From Candidatus Competibacteraceae bacterium (GTDB lineage: Bacteria > Pseudomonadota > Gammaproteobacteria > Competibacterales > Competibacteraceae): a stretch of DNA of 64,000 nt. The stretch is from assembly GCA_016699715.1 (NCBI GenBank), contig CP065007.1:186001-250000 (forward strand), written 5' to 3'. The position numbers and the translations under genes are program-made. The notes beneath the pieces are model-generated. The model was given only the letters and a program-made list of their open reading frames with translations, made no database searches and was not told where the DNA came from. Shown here piece after piece: positions 7,803 to 15,623 of the stretch; position 1 is the stretch's first letter; each line of letters starts with the position of its first letter.

Positions 7803-8018
7803 TTAGTTCGAGGGCGTTGGGGGATTGTCGGTCGGGCAGGTCTTGATGCCGAGCAGGCTGTAGGCCGGGCACCAGTTCATCAGCGCGGTGGCGATCGGCA
7901 CCACGCCGATCAAGCCCCACCAGCCGATCGTCCCCATCAATGCGAGCACGATCAGCAGGGCGCCGACCACGAGACGGGCGATCTTGTCGGCCGAACCGAT
8001 ATTCTTGACGATGTTCAT
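7803..8018 (-). CDS. DUF2892 (YgaP-type transmembrane) small membrane protein
   Basis: This 71-residue protein shows the DUF2892 pattern: an N-terminal MNIVKNIGSADKIARLVVGA, two membrane helices (about residues 15-30 and 33-48), and the conserved C-P-A-Y-x-x-L-G-I-x-T-C end. Similar domains form the membrane anchor of YgaP rhodanese. Here the domain stands alone and its role is unknown. The ATG at 8018 has a GGAGAACG site; a longer upstream frame is not supported. Confidence 0.85.
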   Translation of the reverse strand: MNIVKNIGSADKIARLVVGALLIVLALMGTIGWWGLIGVVPIATALMNWCPAYSLLGIKTCPTDNPPTPSN

Positions 8019-8159
8019 GGTTTCGTTCTCCAGGGTGGACGGATACTCAAGGATTGTACCGATGGATCGTTGGGACTGGTTGCGAATTGTCAACTCTAAG
8101 GAGTTTCAGGCGGATAACGCCCGTTTGACCCGACACGAGCGGCTCGAGTTGCCGCAGCT

Positions 8160-9209
8160 TCAGTAAAGGCTCCTGGCCCGGCCGAACGGCTCGTCCGGCG
8201 CCGAACATTCCCCGCACCAACTCAGTTGCATGTTCCCGCGCACCTCTTCCGTCTGGATGCCCAACGACAGCAAATGGTTAAGCTTGGCATAGGCCGCTTC
8301 GGTCGTCAGGTCGAAACCACCGAGCACGCCTGTCCGGGCCAGCGCCGTGCCCACGGCGTATTTGCTCAGATCGACCCGGCTTTCGATGCATTGGGAGATG
8401 GCCACAATCGTGACGCCGCGCGCGGTCGCCGCCGCCAGCGTTGCCAGAAAACCCGGCGACTCGATTGGGGCGGAGCCGATGCCGTAGGATTCGAGAATCA
8501 AGCCCCGCAGGGGCGGTTCGAGCACCTTGGCGAGCAGGCCGGCCGAAAGCCCAGGGAACACTTTCAGCACCGCGACCTGCCCATCGGTGGGCTGGAGGAT
8601 TTGAAACACCTCGGCGCCGGTTCGATCCAGCAGCGCGGCGCGGTTGATCTCGATGTGGATGCCGACTTTCGCCAGCGGTGGGTAATTCGGCGAATCGAAC
8701 GCATCCAGCGCCTCGCCCTTGAGTTTGACGGCGCGATTGCCGCGCATCAGCCGGCCGTTAAAGTACAGACACACTTCGGGAATCGGGTCCCTGGCGGCCA
8801 GCAACAGGGCCGTCAACAGGTTGTTGCGGGCGTCGTTGCGCATCTCCCGCAGCGGGATCTGCGAGCCGGTGACGATGACCGGCTTGGTCAGGCCCGGCAA
8901 GGCGAAGGAGAGGCCCGACGTGGTGTAGGCCATGGTATCGGTGCCGTGCAGCACGACGAAACCGTCGTATTCGCGGTAGTGGCCGGCGATCAGGTCGGCG
9001 ATCCGATACCAGTCGCGGGGATGGAGGTTGGCGCTGTCGATCAGATGGCGGCATTCGTGTACCACGTAATCCGGCATGTCCTCGGCCAGATCGGACGGGA
9101 TCATCCGCGCCAGCAACCGGTCCAGGCCGGATTCGGGAACGTAGCCCTGGGGCGTGCGGCGCATGCCGATGGTGCCGCCCGTGTAAGCGATGAGGATGCG
9201 CTTTTGCAT
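8160..9209 (-). CDS. ansA: L-asparaginase, type I (cytosolic)
   Basis: This 349-residue enzyme hydrolyses L-asparagine to aspartate and ammonia. Both catalytic threonine motifs are present: GGTIG at residues 11-15 and HGTDTM at residues 88-93. There is no signal peptide, so the enzyme is cytosolic, like the type I enzyme AnsA. The length fits. It is preceded on the same strand by an amino-acid/sodium symporter, which may supply amino acids, although the two genes are 76 bases apart and need not be one operon. Confidence 0.93.
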   Translation of the reverse strand: MQKRILIAYTGGTIGMRRTPQGYVPESGLDRLLARMIPSDLAEDMPDYVVHECRHLIDSANLHPRDWYRIADLIAGHYREYDGFVVLHGTDTMAYTTSGLSFALPGLTKPVIVTGSQIPLREMRNDARNNLLTALLLAARDPIPEVCLYFNGRLMRGNRAVKLKGEALDAFDSPNYPPLAKVGIHIEINRAALLDRTGAEVFQILQPTDGQVAVLKVFPGLSAGLLAKVLEPPLRGLILESYGIGSAPIESPGFLATLAAATARGVTIVAISQCIESRVDLSKYAVGTALARTGVLGGFDLTTEAAYAKLNHLLSLGIQTEEVRGNMQLSWCGECSAPDEPFGRARSLY

Positions 9210-9285
9210 GAGGTTCGCTCCAGAGGATATTCAGGCGGCGACCGCGGCCCGGTCATGAGCGCGTTGACCGGACCGCGCCATCGGT

Positions 9286-10725
9286 TCAGCCTTCCGGTTC
9301 GGGAGCGGGTTCGGCCGCGATTTCGAGGCTGGGTTCCTCCAGCACCCAGGATTGCGGATCGAGTTTCAGATCGGCGAATTTGGCCGGATCGAACACCGGT
9401 CGCTCGATCCCGCTGGCGATCTGCGCGTCGAAATCATCCATCAGCCGCAGTCCGACCTTGAACAGCAGGGCCAGCGCGACAAGGTTCACCAGCGCCAGGA
9501 AACCCATGGCCACGTCGGCGAAGCCGAACACCGTGCCGAGATCTTGCAACGAGCCCCACATCACCAGCGCGAGCGTCAGGACGCGATAGCCGGTGAACAG
9601 GGTTTTGTTGTGTGGGCTGAAGAAGTTGAGGCTGTTTTCACCCAGGTAGTAGTTGTACATGATCGAGGTGAAGGCGAACAGCATCAGCGCCAGGCTGACG
9701 AACGACCGGCCCCATTCGCCCATCTCGTTCGCCAGAGCCGCCTGAGTCAGGGCCACGCCGCCCAGTTCGGTGCCGGGTTGGAATACTCCCGACAGCAGAA
9801 TGATGGAGGCGGTGCAGGTGCAGAGAATGATCGTGTCGATGAACACGCTGAAGGATTGCACGATGCCCTGATTGACCGGATGGGGAACGTAGGCGACGGC
9901 CGCCACGTTGGGGGCGCTGCCCAGGCCCGCTTCGTTGGAGAACAGGCCGCGCTTGACGCCCATGATGATGGCCGCGCCGATGCCGCCGGCAAACGCCGGC
10001 TCCAGGCCGAAGGCGCTTTTGAAGACCAGCGCCAGGGCGGCGGGAATGGCGTCGAAATGGGTGACCATGACGACGATGGCCATGACGAAATAACCCAGGG
10101 CCATGACGGGGACCACGATCTCGGCGACTTCGGCGATGCGGCGGATGCCGCCGAAGATGATCAAGCCCAGCACCGCGACCAGGCCGATGCCGGTCACGTA
10201 GGTCGGTATGCCGAAGGCGTCGCTGAAGGACGTGGCCACGGTGTAGGATTGCAAGGCGTTGAACGAAAAACCGAAAGTAGCCAGCAGCAGCACGGAGAAC
10301 AGCACGGCCAGCCATTTTTGTCCGAGCCCGTGTTCGATGTAATAGGCCGGGCCGCCGCGATAGGTGCCGTCGGGTTCGGCCTGCTTGAACAACTGAGCCA
10401 GCGAGCATTCGAAATAGCTGGTGGCCATGCCCATCAGGCCGATGATCCACATCCAGAAGATAGCGCCCGGACCGCCAAGAGTGATGGCCACGGCCACTCC
10501 GGCGATGTTGCCGGCGCCGACCCGTCCGGCCACGCTCAACGTGAGTGCCTGGAAGGAGCTGAGATGACCGGCCTGGTGCTTGAAAGCCTGGCCGAGTATT
10601 CGGAACATCCGGGCAAAATAACGGAACTGGACGAAGCGCGAGCGAATCGTGAAGGTGAGCCCGAGAATCACGAGGACGGTGATGAGTACCTTGCCCCACA
10701 ATAGATCGTTCAAGAAATCCAGCAT
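9286..10725 (-). CDS. Alanine/sodium symporter, AGCS family (AlsT-like)
   Basis: This 479-residue inner-membrane protein is of the alanine-or-glycine:cation symporter family. Signature stretches are GAGNIAGVAVAITLGGPGAIFWMW near residue 75 and GLFSNEAGLGSAPNVAA in the middle. The frame is open far upstream, but the ATG at 10725 (MLDFLNDLLWGK) has a CTGGAG site and is the family start. The C-terminal acidic tail (PEPEG) is unremarkable. The substrate (alanine, glycine or glutamine) cannot be told from sequence. Confidence 0.93.
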   Translation of the reverse strand: MLDFLNDLLWGKVLITVLVILGLTFTIRSRFVQFRYFARMFRILGQAFKHQAGHLSSFQALTLSVAGRVGAGNIAGVAVAITLGGPGAIFWMWIIGLMGMATSYFECSLAQLFKQAEPDGTYRGGPAYYIEHGLGQKWLAVLFSVLLLATFGFSFNALQSYTVATSFSDAFGIPTYVTGIGLVAVLGLIIFGGIRRIAEVAEIVVPVMALGYFVMAIVVMVTHFDAIPAALALVFKSAFGLEPAFAGGIGAAIIMGVKRGLFSNEAGLGSAPNVAAVAYVPHPVNQGIVQSFSVFIDTIILCTCTASIILLSGVFQPGTELGGVALTQAALANEMGEWGRSFVSLALMLFAFTSIMYNYYLGENSLNFFSPHNKTLFTGYRVLTLALVMWGSLQDLGTVFGFADVAMGFLALVNLVALALLFKVGLRLMDDFDAQIASGIERPVFDPAKFADLKLDPQSWVLEEPSLEIAAEPAPEPEG

Positions 10726-11002
10726 GGTGGTTTTCTCCAGTAAGTGGATAGGTGTGCGCCGGCATTGTCGAGTGCGAGAGCCGGTCAAAGGATGCGAAAA
10801 TAAAACCGGCGGCTCAACAAAAATGTGAGTGGTCAATTGGGGAAACATTGCGCCGCAACGCTCAGTTAGCGCGAAGTTAAGCCTAAATGGTGATGAGCGC
10901 GGGCTCGAATCTTCAAGCAATCGAGCGGACAGACTTCCCTTTCCCGGATGGATGGGACGCGCGCGCCGCTGGGATGATTGTTGACCAATAAGGTCTAACA
11001 TA

Positions 11003-11392
11003 ATGAATGCTTACATGTTTCTCGCCGTGTTCTGCGGTGCGGGGTTCGGTGCCTGCTTGCGCTGGTGGCTGGGCATCGCCCTCAACCCCGTTTTTCCGAC
11101 CCTGCCGCTCGGCACGCTGGCCGCGAACCTGCTCGGTGGCTATCTGATCGGAGTGGCGGTGGCCTATTTCTCGATCAATACCAGCCTGCCCCCGGAAATC
11201 CGGCTACTGGTGATCACCGGCTTCATGGGCGCATTGACCACTTTTTCCACCTTCTCGGCCGAAGTGGTCACCCTGATCGCTCGCGGTCAGGTCGGCTGGG
11301 CGATAACGACGGCGGGCGTGCATCTGTTCGGGTCGCTGGCGCTGACCGCGCTCGGCATCCTGACGGTACGCATGTTTCTGCCCCGGTCTTGA
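11003..11392 (+). CDS. crcB: Fluoride ion channel CrcB (Fluc)
   Basis: This 129-residue, four-helix protein forms a dual-topology dimeric channel that exports fluoride. Family motifs are visible: GAGFGACLRWW near the N-terminus, GTLAANLLGGYLIG, and the pore sequence GFMGALTTFSTFSAE. A DUF190 protein follows 72 bases downstream, a pairing often seen in bacteria. I looked for a fluoride riboswitch upstream and could not build a convincing one. Confidence 0.95.
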   Translation: MNAYMFLAVFCGAGFGACLRWWLGIALNPVFPTLPLGTLAANLLGGYLIGVAVAYFSINTSLPPEIRLLVITGFMGALTTFSTFSAEVVTLIARGQVGWAITTAGVHLFGSLALTALGILTVRMFLPRS

Positions 11393-11464
11393 GGGGCTGG
11401 CCGTTCGATGATCGGGCTGACCTGATCGCGGCCCGCAAACAGAGCACTGATGGGAGGATCGGCG

Positions 11465-11833
11465 ATGGAAGGTTCGTTTCTCAGATTCTACCTGCGCGAG
11501 AACCAGCGACATCGCGGCAGGCTGTTGTGGGAATGGCTGCTGGAGCAGGCCAACCGGAGGGGTATTCGTGGCGGTTCGGCCTTCCGGGCGATGGCCGGTT
11601 TCGGCCGCCATCATGCGTTGCATGAAGATCATTTTTTCGAGTTGGCCGGGACGCTCACGGTGGAAGTCGAGTTCATCGTCACCGACGCCGAGGCACGGGG
11701 CCTGCTCGATCTGTTGCGGGAAGAGAAGATCCGGGCGTTCTACGCGCATATCCCGGCTCGGTTCGGCGTGACCGTACCCGATCCGGGCGACGCGGACGCA
11801 CCGGAAGCCGCGCCAGGGCGGAAATCCACTTGA
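11465..11833 (+). CDS. DUF190 domain protein
   Basis: This 122-residue protein has a DUF190 domain, a GlnB-like ferredoxin fold of unknown function. The conserved N-terminal part reads LRFYLRENQRHRGRLLWEWLLEQA, and G-R-H-H-A appears in the middle. The ATG at 11465 is preceded by GGGAGGATC, which decides the start over the ATG at 11450. It forms a likely operon with crcB; DUF190 proteins are often encoded next to CrcB, but no role in fluoride resistance is established. Confidence 0.88.
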   Translation: MEGSFLRFYLRENQRHRGRLLWEWLLEQANRRGIRGGSAFRAMAGFGRHHALHEDHFFELAGTLTVEVEFIVTDAEARGLLDLLREEKIRAFYAHIPARFGVTVPDPGDADAPEAAPGRKST

Positions 11834-11941
11834 AGTCGCCGCGCGGGTTGCCCCGCGCCGGGCAAAGAGGGATCTCGACGGAATGGTAGAGCCGGTGGCG
11901 GCGGCGCTGCTGTTGCGGGGATGGGGGTTCGCGGGAGCACC

Positions 11942-12190
11942 TCAGCGGTCCAGGTAGCGTTGCGGCAACCCGTCGTAGGCATCGATCCGCCGGTCGCGCG
12001 GGTAGGGCCAGAGCCGCCGCACCGGTTCGGAACGACCCAGGTCCAGTTCCACCGCCAGGGTGGCCGGCCCGTCGGTGGGGGTGGAGGCGAGCCATTCGCC
12101 CCGCGGGCCGACGATGAGGCTGGTGCCCCAGAACTGGATACCGGCGGTCTGGCCAGAGGCATCGGTGGAGGCTACGATGACAGAAGCATT
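11942..12190 (-). pseudogene. N-carbamoylputrescine amidase (AguB-type), C-terminal fragment
   Basis: The minus strand encodes the last 80 or so residues of a carbon-nitrogen hydrolase: GIQFWGTSLIVGPRGEW, then LDLGRSEPVRRLWPYPRDRR and an end in LPQRYLDR. That ending is characteristic of N-carbamoylputrescine amidase, which makes putrescine from agmatine-derived carbamoylputrescine. The catalytic Glu-Lys-Cys region is missing because homology stops near 12190, beside the divergent ImmA/IrrE-type gene. The fragment cannot be active. Confidence 0.75.
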
Positions 12191-12300
12191 GGATATTGCC
12201 GTCAGTGGGGAGCGGCTGGATGAAGGCACGGTCGAAGAATGTGCTTGTTTCGGGTTGCTCACGATCCGTCAAGGGAATCGGTTTTTGACGGAAAGGATAG

Positions 12301-12950
12301 ATGGATTCAAGGCAATTCATTGCAGTTGTAGACCGATTCATGGAACAGATTCAGGGGCAACTATGGGCAAAGACGATTTCTCTGACCAACTTTGATCGAA
12401 TCTGGGACGAGTTGCAGGCGGAACGCGCCGACTTAAAAATGGCTGATTACCGGAAGTTGGAGGCGCTCCCTGGTTATGACCCCGATGAAGCTCCCGCGGA
12501 AGAAATCGAGCGCCTGTTTGCCGACACCGAGGGCTTCGGTTGGGATGCGATTCAGGAACTGGCCGCCGATCATCAACCTGGAAGATCCACCCCCCGAATG
12601 AGTGGTTTTACCGCGCTGGCGGCCACTATCGGAATGGAGGCGCGGCCCGGAGACATGCCCTTGCTCCCGGCAACCGAACTACCTCCACGCGATCAAGTTC
12701 CTGCTTGGCGACATGGATACGAGACCGCCCGTGCACTGCGAGTTGCTTGTGGCCTCCAATCGGGACCGCTCCCAGATCAACGTCTTGCGGATCTTTCGGG
12801 TGTTTCGGTGCAGGTGCTAGCAGCGTCTCCGTCGGCCGATCGTGCCTTCGCTTTCAGCCTGGACGACGAATCCGGCAAGGTTGGCCGCATTGTACTACGG
12901 CCGAAATGGGAAACGGGGCGGCGCTTCGAATTGGCACGTCTGCTAGGTGA
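12301..12950 (+). pseudogene. ImmA/IrrE-family protein, 5' part interrupted by an IS66 element
   Basis: The frame starts at an ATG with a GGAAAGG site and encodes 216 residues before the insertion. It continues in frame after the element at 14613. The joined protein would be about 307 residues, with a middle region (AFSFSLDD-like, then GRRFELARLLGD) that resembles ImmA/IrrE metallopeptidase relatives but lacks the HExxH zinc motif. In its present form it ends prematurely two codons into the element (GAG TAA). Such genes usually act with a DNA-binding or toxin partner, which is not visible here. Confidence 0.65.
12943..12950. repeat. 8-bp target site duplication, left copy
   Basis: CTAGGTGA occurs immediately left of the element and again at 14605-14612 immediately right of it. 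Eight bases is the duplication length usual for the IS66 family. Removing the element plus one copy restores an open reading frame across the junction. Confidence 0.93.
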
Positions 12951-14604
12951 GTAACTCTTCACACCCCTCCCGGTAATGGCTAACTTCCCCTCGGGGAGTA
13001 GGTATGGAAAACTAGAGTCCAGCCCCACGATCAACCGCCATGCACCTCAGCCCACATAGCCTGCGCCAATTAGACCACGCCTACCTGGATTCGCTGGGGA
13101 GGCCGAGGTGCGTGCGCTGTCGGGCAAGCTGCTGGACGATTTGAAGGAGGCGCTGGACCGGTTGAATCAGGGACCGGACAACAGTTCGCGGCCGCCGAGC
13201 AGTCGGGCGCCGTGGGACCGACCGGGTGACGGGCCGGAATCGGATGCCGCCGATGCGGCGGACGAGGGACCCGAGTCGGCACCGGCAGACGCGAAGCCGG
13301 TGCCGGCGGAACCGCCGTCGGCCGAGGCGAAACCGGCGGACGCGAAACCCGCCCGTAAACCGGGTAAGCAGCCGGGGGCGCCGGGGATCGGCCGGACTCA
13401 GGTGTTCCAGGCGAATGCCGAACAGGCCCATTACCCCGACACCTGCGCCGGTTGTGGCCGGCCGCTGGACCCAGTGGGTGCGGTGGCCTACACCGGGTTT
13501 CAGGCGGTCGACCTGCACTGGGGCGATCCGGCGCGGCCGGGGTTGACGCTGTGGGTCGTGGACCATCGCTATGACGAAGCCCCCTGCGCCTGTGGCCATC
13601 GGACCCGGGCCGTGGCCGGCCAGGGCGTGGTGGACCCACTGCTGGCGGGGATTGAACTCAGCGAATGGCGGCTGGTGGGGCCGGGGTTGGCGGCGCTGAT
13701 CGTGGCACTGGCTTTCCGGTTCCGGCTGTCGCGGGCGCGGATTCGCGAATTCCTGGACGAGTGGCTGGGACTGAAGCTGAGTACCGGCACGATCCATCGG
13801 ACGCTCCACGAAGCCGGCGCGGCCGTGGCGCCGGCGGAAGACGAACTCGTCCAGGCGGTTCTGGACAGCCATCTGCTGCACGCCGACGAAACCTCCTGGC
13901 CCGAACACGGCCGGCCGCTGTGGCTGTGGGTGTTTGTCGCGGCGACCGCGACCCTGTACTACGTGGCCGGGCGCGGCAAGGAGCGGGTCGAGAACGTGCT
14001 GGACGGCTTTAGCGGCTGGCTGATGAGCGATGGCTGGATGGCCTACCGCAACCACCCGCGCCGGTTACGCTGTTGGGCACACCTGATTCGCAAGGCGCGG
14101 GGCTTGGCCGAGAGTGGCGACCGCGAGGCCCGTGTCTTTGGCCGGTTCGTGCTGGAGACCTTGGAGGCGCTGATGGCGGCGGTCTACGCGGCCCGCGAAG
14201 GTCCGCCGCCGGTCGCGCCGCCGACCCAACACATGATGGTACTGGCCGCGTTGCGCGCGGCCTGCGAACGGCGCCAGGGTCACGCCCACGCCAAAACCCA
14301 CGCCTTGGCGGTGGAGTTGCTCAACGACTGGGAAGCCATCTTCCAGGTGCTGAGTCATCCCGAACTGCCACTGACCAACAATGTAGCAGAGCGGGCACTA
14401 CGCCATTGGGTGATCGCGCGCAAGATCAGTCACGGTACCCGCACCCCGGTGGGTTCGCGGGTCTTCGCTCTGCTCGCCAGCGTCATCGATACCTGCCGCC
14501 AGCGCGGCCACTCCCCTTGGCGCACTCTCGAACGCGCCATCGCCGACCGCCGCGCCGGACTGCCTCTCGCCCCCTTGCCCCGGTAGAGGGGGGAGAACGG
14601 CTAC
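12951..14604 (+). mobile_element. IS66-family insertion sequence (ISBst12-like, single transposase)
   Basis: The element is 1654 bp long. Its left end begins GTAACTCTTCACACCCCTC and its right end, read inward, begins GTAGCCGTTCTCCCCCCTC, giving imperfect terminal inverted repeats. The flanking 8-bp duplications are CTAGGTGA. Only one transposase gene is present, without the tnpA and tnpB accessory genes of classic IS66, which matches the ISBst12 subgroup. Confidence 0.93.
13040..14586 (+). CDS. IS66-family transposase with an apparent N-terminal frameshift
   Basis: The main frame (GTG at 13108 to 14586, 492 residues) shows the IS66 transposase order. A Pro/Ala-rich linker comes first, then a zinc-binding CAGCGRP motif. 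The catalytic core follows, with acidic residues in HADETSW, MSDGWMAY and NNVAERALRHW. The expected N-terminus (MHLSPHSLRQLDHAYLDSLG) is encoded from the ATG at 13040 but in another frame. The switch falls in a GGGG run near 13096-13099, where one extra G would join the two parts. Either the transposase is disabled, it starts at the GTG without its first 23 residues, or this is a sequencing error. Confidence 0.88.
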
Positions 14605-14612
14605 CTAGGTGA
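14605..14612. repeat. 8-bp target site duplication, right copy
   Basis: CTAGGTGA directly follows the right end of the IS66 element and pairs with the copy at 12943-12950. Confidence 0.93.
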
Positions 14613-14886
14613 CAGGTTGACCACCGGCTGTCTAAACGAGCGGTTACTGTCTGCAACGCGGGCTTATACCTATCGGCAAAAGTTTCAGCGGGCATTTGCC
14701 GCTGAACTGTTGTGCCCGTTCGAAGCATTGGAAGAGCAGATGGACGGCGATTATTCGGCTGATGTGAGAGAAGATGCAGCGCATTATTTTGGGGTTTCCG
14801 AACGTACCGTCACCACTCTGCTGGTCAATCACAAGCGTATAGATCGTAGCTACCTTGATGAAGACCTGGAAATCCTTGCTGCATGA
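14613..14886 (+). pseudogene. ImmA/IrrE-family protein, 3' part after the IS66 element
   Basis: Starting from the duplicated target site, the frame continues as DRLTTGCLNERLLSATRAYT and then RQKFQRAFAAELLCPFEAL, a conserved C-terminal pattern of ImmA/IrrE relatives. It ends in LDEDLEILAA and a TGA. It has no start codon or ribosome binding site of its own, so it is the displaced tail of the gene at 12301. The 130 bases after it contain a short open stretch in the same frame (14887-14979) that I cannot assign. Confidence 0.65.
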
Positions 14887-15019
14887 TTGCTTGGCATCGA
14901 GATCGTCAAAGAGCCGACCGATAAAGCACTGCTCATGCCGTTGGTGCAAAAGCTGCTGAATCACACGCCAACCAAATAGCCGTTTTCGCATTCAAATCTT
15001 TCTGGTGGGAGGACGAACC

Positions 15020-15610
15020 ATGTCAACACCTTTGGCGGAACGCGAATTGCTGAACTCCCAACCTCATCATCGCTGGACCGTCGCCGAATATCACCGTATG
15101 GCGGAAGTCGGTTTGCTGAATGAAGACTCACGAGTGGAATTGATCGATGGGGAGATTATCGAAATGGCGCCGATTGGCAGTGAACATGCCGGCCATAATA
15201 ATTATTTAATGAGTTTCCTTGCTCACCGCTTGTATGGCAAGGCAGTCGTAGCTGGACAAAATCCAGTCATACTTGGCGGCTATGAAGAACCTCAGCCCGA
15301 TATTGCCTTACTGCGTTGGCGGGACGACTATTACAGAACCGCTCATCCCCATGCCGAAGATGTTTTGCTGCTCATCGAAATATCCGACAGCACGCTCCGC
15401 TATGATCGCGATGTCAAAATTCCTCTGTACGCAAAAAACGGTATCCCCGAAGTCTGGTTACTGGATATCCAGAATCGACAACTGGAAATCCACCGCGAGC
15501 CGATCAACGGCGAGTACCGGCAGCGAGATTGCCGCCGCGTCGGCCAGATCGCGCCGATTTTGTGTCCCGACGCCGTGATCGATCTAGCCGAACTCTTTCC
15601 CAACTCCTGA
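15020..15610 (+). CDS. Uma2-family endonuclease (DUF820)
   Basis: This 196-residue protein has a PD-(D/E)XK-type restriction-endonuclease fold of the Uma2 family. Typical features are the RWTVAEYHRMAEVGLL opening, RVELIDGEIIEMAPIG, the catalytic-type QPDIALLR, and the core LLLIEISDSTLRYDRDVKIPLYAKNGIPEVWLLD. The ATG at 15020 has GGTGGGAGGAC upstream. The family is abundant in cyanobacteria and other bacteria, often in accessory regions, and its biological role is not established. It abuts parC by 13 bases but is unlikely to be functionally linked. Confidence 0.88.
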   Translation: MSTPLAERELLNSQPHHRWTVAEYHRMAEVGLLNEDSRVELIDGEIIEMAPIGSEHAGHNNYLMSFLAHRLYGKAVVAGQNPVILGGYEEPQPDIALLRWRDDYYRTAHPHAEDVLLLIEISDSTLRYDRDVKIPLYAKNGIPEVWLLDIQNRQLEIHREPINGEYRQRDCRRVGQIAPILCPDAVIDLAELFPNS

Positions 15611-15623
15611 GCGACGTTTCTGA

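Noticed and set aside
10900..11002. Possible fluoride riboswitch upstream of crcB
   Set aside because: GGATGG and a GATGAT are present, but the pseudoknot pairings and the CTGATG...CCTAC pattern cannot be built convincingly.
14887..14979. Open stretch after the ImmA/IrrE-family stop (in the same frame)
   Set aside because: It looks protein-like but has no start, no recognised family and only 30 codons; it may be an older remnant.
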